A stretch of DNA of 24,728 nt, taken from contig CAKTZP010000013.1 in assembly GCA_934636045.1 (NCBI GenBank), positions 1-24,728 on the forward strand, read 5' to 3'. The first letter of the stretch is position 1, and each line of letters opens with the position of its first letter. The stretch comes from an uncultured Oscillospiraceae bacterium (lineage in GTDB: Bacteria > Bacillota > Clostridia > Oscillospirales > Oscillospiraceae). The notes beneath the pieces are model-generated. The model ran no database searches. It had not been told where the DNA came from and saw only the letters and a program-made list of their open reading frames with translations. Positions 6,850-14,747 of the stretch are shown here, one piece after another. Position numbers and translations under genes: made by a program.

Positions 6850-8094
6850 TTACTTTGCAAAGACCTTCTTCAGGCGGGCAAAGCGGGGCAGACCGTCGAC
6901 GTATTCGAGCTTGGTCTCGCCCTGAATGAGGGGCAGGCAGTAGCGGAGGAAGTCGCCGGTGACGTGGGTCCGATCCTCGGTGATCCACTCGAGCGGGATC
7001 TTCTTTTCGAAATTGGCGACCTTTTCGAGGTCGAACAGCTCGTACTTGCACTGATAGCCCTTCACGCGGTCGCAGGTAAAGCCGACCATCTTGCCGGTCT
7101 CGCCGGCGAGGGCGGACTGAACGGCGACCTTGCCGGAATTGAAGGATTCCTCGATATCGGTCTGCGAGGCGCAATGCGCGGCGCAGCGCTGGAGCAGGGA
7201 CAGCTCAATGGCGCGCACCTTGACGCCGGTAGCCGCGCGGATGATCGTGGCCAGACGGGAGGCGAGGCCGCCGAGCTGGGCATGGCCGAAGCCGTCGGTG
7301 CGGGAGGTCTTCGCCTCGGAGACGAAAACGCCGTCGGAGTAGTGCAGACCCTCGGAGACCGCGACGAGGCACTTGCCGTTGCGCTTGTAAACGCCGATGA
7401 CATCGTCAAGGAACTTGTCCATGTCGAAATCGACCTCGGGCAGGTAGATCAGGTCGGGGCCATCGCCGGTGATCTCGGCAAGGGAGGCCGCGGCGGTCAG
7501 CCAGCCGGCGTGGCGGCCCATGCACTCGATGATGGTGATCATGCCGGTGTCATAGACCTCGCTGTCGCGGGAAACCTCCATGACGGAGGTGGCGATGTAT
7601 TTGGCGGCGGAGGCGAAGCCGGGGCAGTGGTCGGTGCCGAACAGGTCGTTATCGATGGTCTTCGGAACGCCGATCACGCGGCATTCGTAGCCGACTTTCT
7701 TCATGTAACGGTTGATCTTGTTGCAGGTATCCATCGAATCGTTGCCGCCGTTATAGAAGAAATAGCGGACATTGTATTTGCGGAAGATTTCAAGGATGCG
7801 CTTGAAATCGGTATCGTCGGTCTCGGGGTCGGCGATCTTATAGCGGCAGGAGCCAAGGGCGGAGGACGGCGTGTAGAGCAGGTGCTCCAGCTCCTTCGGG
7901 TTCTCTTCATCCATCACCATCAGGCGGTCGTTGAGCACGCCGACGATGCCGTGGTGCGCGCCGTAAACCTTGGTGATGTACTCGCTCTCCAGTGCGGTCT
8001 TGATCACGCCGTAAGCGCTGGCATTGATGACGGCGGACGGACCGCCGGACTGGCCGATGATCGCAGCACCCTGAAGCGGCTTTTTGGTTCTCAT
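6850..8094 (-). CDS. 6-phosphofructokinase, probably pyrophosphate-dependent
   Basis: A 414-residue glycolytic enzyme converting fructose 6-phosphate to fructose 1,6-bisphosphate. I start at 8094 (MRTKKPLQGAA) because GGAGGT lies at 8101-8106; the longer open frame upstream runs through the promoter. IIGQSGGPSAVINAS is the N-terminal phosphate-binding loop. Phosphoryl-donor residues are GGNDS (116-120) and PKTIDND (144-150): Asp in place of the second Gly of GGDGS and Lys after Pro are the marks of PPi-using enzymes, whereas ATP-using ones read GGDGS and PGTIDND. MGRHAGW (192-198) binds fructose 6-phosphate. The length (over 400) also fits the PPi clade. It is expressed alone from its own promoter. 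The donor assignment is inferred from the motif rule, not shown. Confidence 0.92.
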   Translation of the reverse strand: MRTKKPLQGAAIIGQSGGPSAVINASAYGVIKTALESEYITKVYGAHHGIVGVLNDRLMVMDEENPKELEHLLYTPSSALGSCRYKIADPETDDTDFKRILEIFRKYNVRYFFYNGGNDSMDTCNKINRYMKKVGYECRVIGVPKTIDNDLFGTDHCPGFASAAKYIATSVMEVSRDSEVYDTGMITIIECMGRHAGWLTAAASLAEITGDGPDLIYLPEVDFDMDKFLDDVIGVYKRNGKCLVAVSEGLHYSDGVFVSEAKTSRTDGFGHAQLGGLASRLATIIRAATGVKVRAIELSLLQRCAAHCASQTDIEESFNSGKVAVQSALAGETGKMVGFTCDRVKGYQCKYELFDLEKVANFEKKIPLEWITEDRTHVTGDFLRYCLPLIQGETKLEYVDGLPRFARLKKVFAK

Positions 8095-8142
8095 ATCGTT
8101 ACCTCCATGTTCCTGTGCTGATTCGCACGAATTTTCGCCTAC

Positions 8143-8171
8143 AGTATAGCACACCGCACGCCGCATTTCAA
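8143..8171 (-). promoter_or_regulatory. Sigma-A promoter for the phosphofructokinase gene
   Basis: On the minus strand, TTGAAA (8166-8171), a 17-bp spacer, then TATACT (8143-8148) preceded by TGC, an extended -10. The start codon is about 50 bp downstream. Confidence 0.8.
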
Positions 8172-8259
8172 GCGCGCCGTTAAGAAATTATCGCCCATAC
8201 CGGGCGATTTTTGTCGGTTTTTATCTCGTTGCCGGACTTCCTGTCTGATAGGGGCAGTC

Positions 8260-8296
8260 GCGCAAAAAAAGCAGCCGCTTGGCTGCTTTTTTGCGC
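8260..8296. terminator. Bidirectional terminator between the zinc-ribbon membrane gene and pfk
   Basis: GCGCAAAAAAAGCAGCC (8260-8276) pairs with GGCTGCTTTTTTGCGC (8281-8296) with one bulged A and a 4-nt loop. It lies 28 bp past the stop of the minus-strand gene at 8325 and carries A/T-runs in both directions. Confidence 0.8.
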
Positions 8297-8324
8297 TTTT
8301 GTTGCTTTTGTTGCCGCGCGGCGC

Positions 8325-9002
8325 TCAGAACAGGGCGGCGAGGAGCCAGCTGCGGCTGAAGGCGACGACCGCGTAGATGCCGGCCATGCCGGCGATGAGC
8401 GCAAGCATCGACAGCAGATTCAGACGAAGGTTGAGCACCTGATAGAGCATGACGAAGAAGCTCACGATCCACGAGGCGAAGATCAGCACCGTGAAGACGG
8501 TGAACAGCGACAGGTGCACCAGCGACAAAAACGCCGAAACGACCAGCAGCGACAGCGGCAGCACCGCGCTGACGCCCAGCACGGCGATGACCGTGCGGAA
8601 ATCCGCGCGCATGCCCGACATGGCGGACAGGAGATAGGTCATGCCAAACATGGCGCCCATGGCCACCAGCGGGCAGACCAGGCCGGCCGTCGACCACTGC
8701 GGCGCGGCGAAGAAGAACCGCGCCATGCCGTAGCGCAGGGTCAGCATCAGGACGCTCAAAAACGACACCAGCTCCAGCAGGAGGAGCATGGCTGCGCCGG
8801 TGAGCCAGTCGCGGCGCTCTGCGGCGAGGCGGGGCGTGGCGATCGGATCGCGGAAATAGCTCCGCCACAGGCGCGGCAGATGGATGAGCACCGTTACGAT
8901 CGGGTTTTGCTGCGCCTTCGGCGCCGGTTTGTTTTGTTGCGTACAGGGACAGATCCCGTCATCGGGCAGCGGACGGCCGCATTTTGTACAATAGCCTGCC
9001 AT
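8325..9002 (-). CDS. Membrane protein with N-terminal zinc ribbon, Yip1-like
   Basis: A 225-residue protein. The N-terminus has a short zinc-ribbon-like motif (C5, C8, C18, C20). A polar, amphipathic stretch (VTVLIHLPRLWRSYFRDPIATPRLAAERRD) is followed by about five hydrophobic segments between residues 68 and 225. This layout, a zinc ribbon, a cytosolic linker and a five-helix bundle, resembles Yip1-domain membrane proteins seen in Clostridia, whose function is unknown. The start at 9002 is supported by GGAAGGAG upstream. It is a single-gene unit with a perfect consensus promoter and its own terminator. The topology is clear, but the Yip1 assignment is tentative because no diagnostic motif is visible. 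Confidence 0.75.
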   Translation of the reverse strand: MAGYCTKCGRPLPDDGICPCTQQNKPAPKAQQNPIVTVLIHLPRLWRSYFRDPIATPRLAAERRDWLTGAAMLLLLELVSFLSVLMLTLRYGMARFFFAAPQWSTAGLVCPLVAMGAMFGMTYLLSAMSGMRADFRTVIAVLGVSAVLPLSLLVVSAFLSLVHLSLFTVFTVLIFASWIVSFFVMLYQVLNLRLNLLSMLALIAGMAGIYAVVAFSRSWLLAALF

Positions 9003-9025
9003 AATAAAACTCCTTCCAGCAGTAG

Positions 9026-9065
9026 GAATGCGCCGAAGCGGCCAAAAGGCCGCTTCGAGGCATTC
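9026..9065 (-). other. Long hairpin in the 5' leader of the zinc-ribbon membrane gene
   Basis: GAATGCGCCGAAGCGGCC (9026-9043) faces its near-complement at 9048-9065 across an AAAA loop, 16 of 18 bases pairing. The promoter at 9080-9108 places the transcript start near 9073, so the mRNA would begin with this stem, ending 8-9 nt before the ribosome site at 9010-9017. No T-run follows, so it is not an obvious terminator. Confidence 0.75.
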
Positions 9066-9079
9066 AAATCATCCACACT

Positions 9080-9108
9080 ATTATATTGCGGCGGAGGGAG
9101 CCTGTCAA
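9080..9108 (-). promoter_or_regulatory. Perfect consensus sigma-A promoter
   Basis: On the minus strand, TTGACA (9103-9108), a 17-bp spacer, then TATAAT (9080-9085). Both hexamers match the consensus exactly. It drives the zinc-ribbon membrane gene. Confidence 0.92.
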
Positions 9109-9144
9109 CCGCTTTTTGCGGAAAGCGCCGATAAGCCCGGCATA

Positions 9145-9813
9145 TCAGCAAACGGACTTGACGCGGCCGCTGTCGATGGTGATGCAGACGTCCGCCTGTG
9201 CCGCAATGTCGGGGTCGTGAGTGACCAGAATGAGCGTCTGCCGGAATTCATCGACGACGCGCCGCAGCAGAGCGACGACCTGATCGGACGTGGCGCTGTC
9301 GAGATTGCCGGTCGGCTCGTCGGCAAGGATAATCGCCGGCCGGCTCAGCAGCGCGCGGGCGATGGCGCAGCGCTGCTGCTCACCGCCGGACATCTGCCAC
9401 GGATATTTTTTCAGCAGGCCGTCGATCTCCAGCGCCTCGGTGATCTGCGCGAGATAGTCCAGATCGGGCTTTTTCCCGTCGAGGAGCACCGGCGCGAGGA
9501 TGTTGTCGCGCGCGGTGTGCTCGTCGAGGAGGTTGTAGGCCTGAAAAACGAAGCCCATCTGGCGGCGGCGCACCTGCGCCAGCCTCCGCTCGGGCAGGGC
9601 GTAAAGATCGGTTCCCTGCAGGATGACCTGCCCGCCGGTGGGGCGGTCAAGGCCGCCCAAAAGGTGCAGCAGCGTGGATTTGCCGGAGCCGGACTTTCCG
9701 ATCACGGCATAAAATTGTTCCGCCTCAAATTCGAGGTCAACCCCCTTGAGTGCCTGATAGGACAGGCCGCTCTGGGTATAGGTTTTTTCCAATCCGATCG
9801 TTTGCAGCAGCAT
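9145..9813 (-). CDS. ABC transporter ATP-binding protein (MacB/LolD/BceA type)
   Basis: A 222-residue nucleotide-binding subunit. Walker A is GKSGSGKST (39-47), the Q-loop is Q91 in FVFQAYNLL, the signature is MSGGEQQR (141-148), Walker B is IILADEP (161-167), the D-loop is GNLDS, and the H-loop is H199 in LVTHD. This is the type VII mechanotransmission class that pairs with FtsX-fold permeases. A GGAGAG ribosome site precedes ATG 9813. Only 4 bp separate it from the permease stop at 9818, so it is the second gene of that operon. Substrate is unknown; relatives export antibiotics or peptides, or release lipoproteins. Confidence 0.95.
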   Translation of the reverse strand: MLLQTIGLEKTYTQSGLSYQALKGVDLEFEAEQFYAVIGKSGSGKSTLLHLLGGLDRPTGGQVILQGTDLYALPERRLAQVRRRQMGFVFQAYNLLDEHTARDNILAPVLLDGKKPDLDYLAQITEALEIDGLLKKYPWQMSGGEQQRCAIARALLSRPAIILADEPTGNLDSATSDQVVALLRRVVDEFRQTLILVTHDPDIAAQADVCITIDSGRVKSVC

Positions 9814-9817
9814 AGCA

Positions 9818-12800
9818 TTACTCTCCTCTCTCCAGTCCCTTGATCGTGCCGATCACGGAATTTTTGCAAAGCCGGTGGTAAGGCAGTGTTCGCAGCAGCG
9901 TCGTCAGCGCCCATGCGCCGAGGCACAGCAGGCCGTGCAGCCGCCACGGGTATTGCAGCAGCAGTCCCTTGCCGAGCGCCGTCAGCAGCGCAGCAGGGCT
10001 TGCGGTGCTCCAGCCGGTCTCAACAAAGGCGCAGGCCAGCAGGAGAACCGCCATGGCAGCGTTTGCCAGCAGTACCGCCTTCAGTGCCTCGCGCATGGAA
10101 AGCAGGAGCTGCGTGCGCAGCATGGCGCGTCCGGAGACGCCCAGCGCCCGCAGGATCCCCACGCGCCGGCGCTCCTGCTCCGCCAGATCCGACAGGATGA
10201 ACGTCAGGATCACCAGCACCAGCAGCACCGCCGCCGCGCCCAAAAGCACCGTCAGCGCTTGCTGGTTCTCGCCCGCCGTCCGCCGTTCGAGCTTTTCCTT
10301 GTAATAGTTCTTCATTTCCAGCCCCTCGGTCTGCGCCAGATTCCAGTAAGAGGCGGAATGGTCGGCGCCGTCCGATGCATAGAACTGGAAGTAGGTCTTG
10401 CCCTTGCAGTCCTCGCAGTGCAGGCGGTTGAGCTGCTGATTCCAGCGCGCCTGATCGGCGTCGTAGCGCTGGCAGGCGTTGGGGTAGAGCGCGGGAACCA
10501 GATTCTGCTCGGCAATCAGCGTCAGCGGCCGGGCGCTCTCCCCGAACAGCCACAGGTCGTATTCGTGCAGCACCGCCAAAACCTCGACCTCCCTGGTGTT
10601 CACGCCCTCATAAAGTCCCTCCGGGCCTTCGCTGATGGCATGGCTCTTGGCCGAAAGGGTCAGCACGTCGCCCGCTTGGATGGTGTCGTCCGTCCGATAG
10701 CGCAGCGCGTCGGCGGGGTCGGCGGAATAGTGCGTCTCGCCGTCGGCCTGCGTGATATAGTTGGGCATCAGGAGAATGCAGCCCTGTCCGCTCAGGAGCT
10801 TTTCCATGTCGATCTCGCCGCACAGCGCAAGGATCCGCGCCAGAAGCGGACTGTCCTTCGCAAAGCCGGCAATGCTGACGTTCCCCGCGCCGAACGCCCG
10901 GACGGTCGGGCTGTCCTCATAGCCCGTGAGCGTCACGTGCTCCGCCGCGAGATAGGCCTCCACCCGCGCGGGCTTTTCGCCGAGGTCATCGGGCTGGGAA
11001 TAGAGCTCCAGCTTCTCGCGCAGGTAGCGCGTCGCCATGGCATAGCTCGCCTTGAGCGTATAGTCGGGCATATCCACCCGCTGCACCTCCGCCCGGTAGC
11101 TGCCGAGTGCAAGATGGGACAGCAGCAGCGTCAGCAGCGCCAGCAGCAGCGCGAGGGAGCACAGCAGCCGCGCCGTGCGGTCGCGCCGGCGGTGGAAGCG
11201 CATTGCCTCCCGCTCCATGGCGAGCAGGCCGCCGCGCTTTAATTCCCTGCCGTTTGCCGCGCGCTCCGAGGGCGAAACGGTGCCGGTGCGGCCGGTCAGC
11301 GGCATTTTCAGCGCAAGCAGCACCGGCAGCTGCAGACCTGCCAGCAGACTCGCCGCGCCGAAGATCACACTGCGCAGCAAAAACGCCAGATCGATCGTCA
11401 CGACCGTGCCGCTGCCGCGGCTGCGCAGCACGAGCACCGCGGTCAGCCAGCCCAGCGGCAGACCGATCACGAGCGCCAGCAGCAGGAACAGCAGCGCCTC
11501 GCAAAGCTGCATCCGCACGGCCTGCCCGTTTTGCAGGCCGATCGACCGGAGCAGCACGATGCTGCGGGCACGGCGCTTGCTCTGCACCATGCAGATCACC
11601 AGCACGGCGCAGGCGGTCATCAGCACCAAAATGCCGTTGAGCACCGTGCTGACCGTCGCGTCGGCGCTGCCGGTCTCGTCGGGGTAGGAATAGGTGTTGA
11701 TGCGGAAGCTGTATTCGTTCTTCTGATACAGCGTCTCCGCGTCGGGCAGCGTGACCGGCAGCGGATCGAGCCCCGGAATCCGGAAGCCCGGCTGGCTCAG
11801 CTCGCTCAACTCCGCCCAGAAGCCGTTCGTCCTGCCGTAGCTGTCGTCCTGGATCGACGGGAACTCCGTCGGATCCACGATCCAGACCTGCCCCGTGCGG
11901 CTGAAAAAGCTCAGCGTCAGGCGCCCGCCGGTGCCCAGGCTTTCCATGCCGCTGTCCGCCGGCGGATTGTAAATGCCGGTCAGCAGGCCCTGCGTGGTGT
12001 TATAGGTTTTATTGAGATAGAGCTCCACGTTGTAGTGCGGCTTCGCCAGCGGCTGGTAGACTGCGGCCATTTCGTTGTAGAAATCGACCGCGCTTTCGTC
12101 GCTGTAAAGCAGGAGCGTCTCGTCGTACTGCTGGACGACGAGGTCGGGCAGCTCGGCCTTCGCGGCGGCGACGCCGTCTGTCAGCATCGCCGCGCCCGCC
12201 GGCGAGACAAACGCATCCGGCAGGGTATGCCCGCCGGTGTCCCACGTTGCCTCATAGCCCTTGAGGATGCCCGAGACGGTGTAGGTCTGGTTCAGCGTCA
12301 TATAGGAGTATGCACGGCTGCTTTCGACCTGCGTGCCGGTGTTCTCGCCGTAGCCCTCGCCGACAAGCGTCGTGCGGGTCTTCGACTGCATCACGCAGAC
12401 GGTCTTGTCGCCGAAGGGCACAAGGATCCGCGCGTTTGCGCGGCCGTTGGTCGTGCCGAAAACATGCCGCATGTCGAACAGATAGGCGTTATACAGCTCG
12501 CCGATCTGCTCGTCCGTCATGCCCTCCAGCAGCGGCGCCTTCGTTTCGACGTTCTGAAGGAACAGCTTCAGCGTCTCCTCGCTGACAAAGAAGCTTTGGA
12601 CGGAGGAAAGCAGCGCGTTGTACCCGAAGGCCCTGGAGCCCTCCGCGTCAATTTCGGAGACGAGCTGCTCGAAGTCGGGATAGAACGTCTCCTTGGCTTC
12701 GGCAAGCGCATTGTCCAGATAATCCTGCAGCAAGGCCGCCGCCTCCTGTTGGATGCGGCCGGTCTCCGTCGAGCTGACGTTCCACGAGTATTGCAGCCGG

Positions 12801-13225
12801 AGCTCGTCGCCGGGCTGAAGCCCCTGCGCCCCGGCAAACTGCGTGTCCACGATCAGGATCTCATTCTCCGCCTCCGGCAGACGGCCGTCGAGCAGCTCCA
12901 GCGCGCCGACGTCCATCAGCTCCGGCGTGATTACCGCGACCGTGGCGCCGTCCTCGGTCACGCCGGCCGTTGTCAGCTGCGCGGACGAGGCACCGCGCTC
13001 CTCCGCCGCCGTTTTCAGCGCCGCGCAGATCTCCGGATCCTCACCGTAGAGCATCAGCTGCCATTTTCCGTAGCTTTTTTCGCGCTGAAGCTGAAGCTCC
13101 GCCCGCGTCGACGGCAGGACGATCGCCAGCGCCGAAGAAAGCAGGAACGCCAGCACCAGCACGATCAGCAGCAGCGAGGTCTCCCTCCGCCGTCCGCGCA
13201 GTCCCGTCCAAGTCAAATGCAGCAC
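9818..13225 (-). CDS. Large FtsX-type ABC transporter permease
   Basis: An 1135-residue permease, expected partner of the ATPase downstream. I place the start at GTG 13225 (then LHLTWTGLRGRRRE), because GGAGGTGA lies 7 nt before it. A TTG one codon earlier is possible, and the longer open frame upstream runs through the promoter. Topology: a first helix at about 16-38, a long extracytoplasmic region to about 520, an FtsX block of three helices at about 527-640 (containing VQSKRRARSIVLLRSIGLQNGQ), a helix at about 686-708, a second external region, and a final FtsX block from about 990 to the end (LAEQERRRVGILRALGVSGRAM). The duplicated FtsX layout is usual for MacB-like permeases of Firmicutes. 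The first extracytoplasmic region is large, about 480 residues. Confidence 0.92.
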   Translation of the reverse strand: MLHLTWTGLRGRRRETSLLLIVLVLAFLLSSALAIVLPSTRAELQLQREKSYGKWQLMLYGEDPEICAALKTAAEERGASSAQLTTAGVTEDGATVAVITPELMDVGALELLDGRLPEAENEILIVDTQFAGAQGLQPGDELRLQYSWNVSSTETGRIQQEAAALLQDYLDNALAEAKETFYPDFEQLVSEIDAEGSRAFGYNALLSSVQSFFVSEETLKLFLQNVETKAPLLEGMTDEQIGELYNAYLFDMRHVFGTTNGRANARILVPFGDKTVCVMQSKTRTTLVGEGYGENTGTQVESSRAYSYMTLNQTYTVSGILKGYEATWDTGGHTLPDAFVSPAGAAMLTDGVAAAKAELPDLVVQQYDETLLLYSDESAVDFYNEMAAVYQPLAKPHYNVELYLNKTYNTTQGLLTGIYNPPADSGMESLGTGGRLTLSFFSRTGQVWIVDPTEFPSIQDDSYGRTNGFWAELSELSQPGFRIPGLDPLPVTLPDAETLYQKNEYSFRINTYSYPDETGSADATVSTVLNGILVLMTACAVLVICMVQSKRRARSIVLLRSIGLQNGQAVRMQLCEALLFLLLALVIGLPLGWLTAVLVLRSRGSGTVVTIDLAFLLRSVIFGAASLLAGLQLPVLLALKMPLTGRTGTVSPSERAANGRELKRGGLLAMEREAMRFHRRRDRTARLLCSLALLLALLTLLLSHLALGSYRAEVQRVDMPDYTLKASYAMATRYLREKLELYSQPDDLGEKPARVEAYLAAEHVTLTGYEDSPTVRAFGAGNVSIAGFAKDSPLLARILALCGEIDMEKLLSGQGCILLMPNYITQADGETHYSADPADALRYRTDDTIQAGDVLTLSAKSHAISEGPEGLYEGVNTREVEVLAVLHEYDLWLFGESARPLTLIAEQNLVPALYPNACQRYDADQARWNQQLNRLHCEDCKGKTYFQFYASDGADHSASYWNLAQTEGLEMKNYYKEKLERRTAGENQQALTVLLGAAAVLLVLVILTFILSDLAEQERRRVGILRALGVSGRAMLRTQLLLSMREALKAVLLANAAMAVLLLACAFVETGWSTASPAALLTALGKGLLLQYPWRLHGLLCLGAWALTTLLRTLPYHRLCKNSVIGTIKGLERGE

Positions 13226-13257
13226 CAAATCACCTCCATGATTCTTTCCTTTCCTAA

Positions 13258-13286
13258 AGTATACCAGAAATCCGGGCAGGAAACAA
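13258..13286 (-). promoter_or_regulatory. Promoter of the ABC exporter operon (weak -35)
   Basis: On the minus strand, TTGTTT (13281-13286), a 17-bp spacer, TATACT (13258-13263). The -10 is good and the -35 poor, which suits a promoter needing an activator. The TTAAG boxes begin 11 bp upstream of the -35. Confidence 0.6.
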
Positions 13287-13296
13287 CCCATGAAAG

Positions 13297-13328
13297 GTTA
13301 AGATTTGTTTAAGAAAGCTTAAGATTTG
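13297..13328. promoter_or_regulatory. Candidate regulator-binding site: three TTAAG boxes in helical phase
   Basis: TTAAG occurs at 13298, 13309 and 13319, in steps of 11 and 10 bp. The outer units share TTAAGATTTG exactly (13298-13307 and 13319-13328). Direct repeats of about one helical turn are the usual form of sites bound by OmpR/PhoB-family response regulators. The site lies between two divergent promoters. The sequence pattern is plain; the regulator is unknown. Confidence 0.6.
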
Positions 13329-13352
13329 CTCAAAATCACGAACTGCGTGGTG

Positions 13353-13381
13353 TTGATATTTCTTTCAACGGTTAGTATAAT
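13353..13381 (+). promoter_or_regulatory. Sigma-A promoter of the family 3 glycosidase gene
   Basis: TTGATA (13353-13358), a 17-bp spacer, TATAAT (13376-13381). AGGAGG precedes ATG 13446, giving a leader of about 58 nt. Confidence 0.88.
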
Positions 13382-13445
13382 ATGGCTGAAATTGGATTAT
13401 CTCTGTGCTTGGGCGCGGAAATTTTTGTCTGACATAGGAGGAACT

Positions 13446-14747
13446 ATGAAGAATTCGGAGCGGAAGAAGAGCGGGAATGGGGTTTTGGTTGGGATACTGA
13501 TCGGGGTATTGGTATTGGTTGCGGGGTTGATGGCGGCGGTGTTGGTTGTTTCGATTCGGAATGGCGGCGGGCGGCCGGCGGGGGCGAGTGGCGTTGTGGC
13601 GTCCACGACGGCTGCGGCGGCTACGGCGGAATCGACGCTGCCTGCGACCGAGGCGACGACCGAAATGCCGACCGAAGCGCCGACGGAACCGCCGCTTTCG
13701 CCCGAGGAGCAGGTGGTTCACGACGTGTTAGATTATATGACGCTGGAGGAAAAGCTCTGCCAGCTCTTTGTGGTCACGCCGGAGAGCCTTTCCGGCGTGC
13801 GCGGCGTGCAGGAGGCGGACGAAGCGGTGCAGGCCGGCCTCGCGGCCTATCCAGTTGGTGGGGTGATCCTGTTCGGCGCGAACATTTACAGTGAATCGCA
13901 GGTCACGGCATTCCTTTCCGGCATGCAGGATGCGGCAAAAACGCCGCTGCTGGTCGGCGTGGACGAAGAGGGCGGCATCGTTTCCCGCCTGAGCGGCGCC
14001 GGAATTACACGTTACTATGATTCTATGGGCGTTTATGGCAGCGAGGGCGCGGTCGACCGCGTCGAGGAGATCGGCGGCGAGATCGCGTCGGACGTCCGGC
14101 GCGTCGGCTTCAACGTCGACTTCGCGCCCGTCGCGGACGTCGTGACCAACCCGAACAACACCGAGATCGGCATCCGTTCGTTCAGCAGCGACCCCGCGGT
14201 CGCGGCCACGATGGTGCGGGCGATGGTGCGCGGGCTGCAAAACGGCGGCTGCGCCTCGTGCCTCAAGCACTTCCCCGGCATGGGCAGCACCGAGGCCAAC
14301 TCCCACACCGGCACGTCCGTCTCGCCGCGGACGCTCGACGAGCTGCGCCAGACGGAGCTGCTGCCGTTTGCGGCGGGCATCGACGAGGGCGCGGCGATGG
14401 TGATGGTGACGCACATGTCGCTGCCGAACGTCCTCGGCGACGAGACGCCCTGCGACCTCGCGCCGGAGATCGTTACCGACCTGCTGCGCGAAGAGCTGGG
14501 CTTCGAGGGCGTGGTCATCACGGATTCGCATGAAATGGCGTCCATCACCGACCACTACACGCCCGGTGAGGCCGCGCTGCTGGCGCTTCAGGCGGGGTGC
14601 GACATCGTGCTCATGCCGAACGACCTCTCCGAGGCCGTCGCAGCGCTCGAGACCGCCATCCGGCAGGGCGACCTGACCGAAGCGCGCGTCGACGAGAGCG
14701 TTACGCGGATTTTGACCCTAAAATACCGCCTCGGCCTGCTGGAGTAA
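13446..14747 (+). CDS. Membrane-anchored glycoside hydrolase family 3 protein (beta-N-acetylhexosaminidase-like)
   Basis: A 433-residue protein. The start is ATG 13446 with AGGAGG before it; the open frame reaches further up but through the promoter. Residues 1-12 are basic, 13-36 form one transmembrane helix or uncleaved signal, and about 48-82 are a Thr/Pro/Glu linker. The GH3 catalytic domain spans about 85-433. Visible motifs are VGVDEEGGIVSRL, GFNVDFAPVADV, KHFPGMGSTEANSHTG (274-289) and VITDSHEMASI with the presumed nucleophile D360. Layout resembles NagZ-type enzymes that remove N-acetylglucosamine from muropeptides outside the cell. In NagZ the acid/base is an Asp-His pair (D-S-H); here the pair reads N285-S-H287, so the Asp is replaced. 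Substrate is inferred from family only. Confidence 0.9.
   Translation: MKNSERKKSGNGVLVGILIGVLVLVAGLMAAVLVVSIRNGGGRPAGASGVVASTTAAAATAESTLPATEATTEMPTEAPTEPPLSPEEQVVHDVLDYMTLEEKLCQLFVVTPESLSGVRGVQEADEAVQAGLAAYPVGGVILFGANIYSESQVTAFLSGMQDAAKTPLLVGVDEEGGIVSRLSGAGITRYYDSMGVYGSEGAVDRVEEIGGEIASDVRRVGFNVDFAPVADVVTNPNNTEIGIRSFSSDPAVAATMVRAMVRGLQNGGCASCLKHFPGMGSTEANSHTGTSVSPRTLDELRQTELLPFAAGIDEGAAMVMVTHMSLPNVLGDETPCDLAPEIVTDLLREELGFEGVVITDSHEMASITDHYTPGEAALLALQAGCDIVLMPNDLSEAVAALETAIRQGDLTEARVDESVTRILTLKYRLGLLE

Noticed and set aside
6964..8121. 385-codon open frame antisense to phosphofructokinase
   Set aside because: It is rich in Gly/Asp/Val with no family motif, while the minus-strand frame has all PFK motifs.
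8190..8212. Hairpin ATCGCCC / GGGCGAT followed by TTTT on the plus strand
   Set aside because: No plus-strand gene ends nearby and the stem is short. It may be chance, so I did not call a terminator.
8211..9134. 307-codon plus-strand frame over the zinc-ribbon membrane gene
   Set aside because: Its product is a run of Arg/Gln/His low-complexity sequence, and it crosses a terminator and the opposite promoter.
11531..13312. 593-codon open frame antisense to the permease
   Set aside because: It is made of Arg/Gln/Ala-rich sequence typical of a high-GC shadow frame, and the permease on the other strand is unmistakable.
13326..13445. N-terminal extension of the glycosidase from a TTG at 13326
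   Set aside because: It would run through the -35 and -10 at 13353-13381, and ATG 13446 has a perfect ribosome site and a normal membrane anchor after it.
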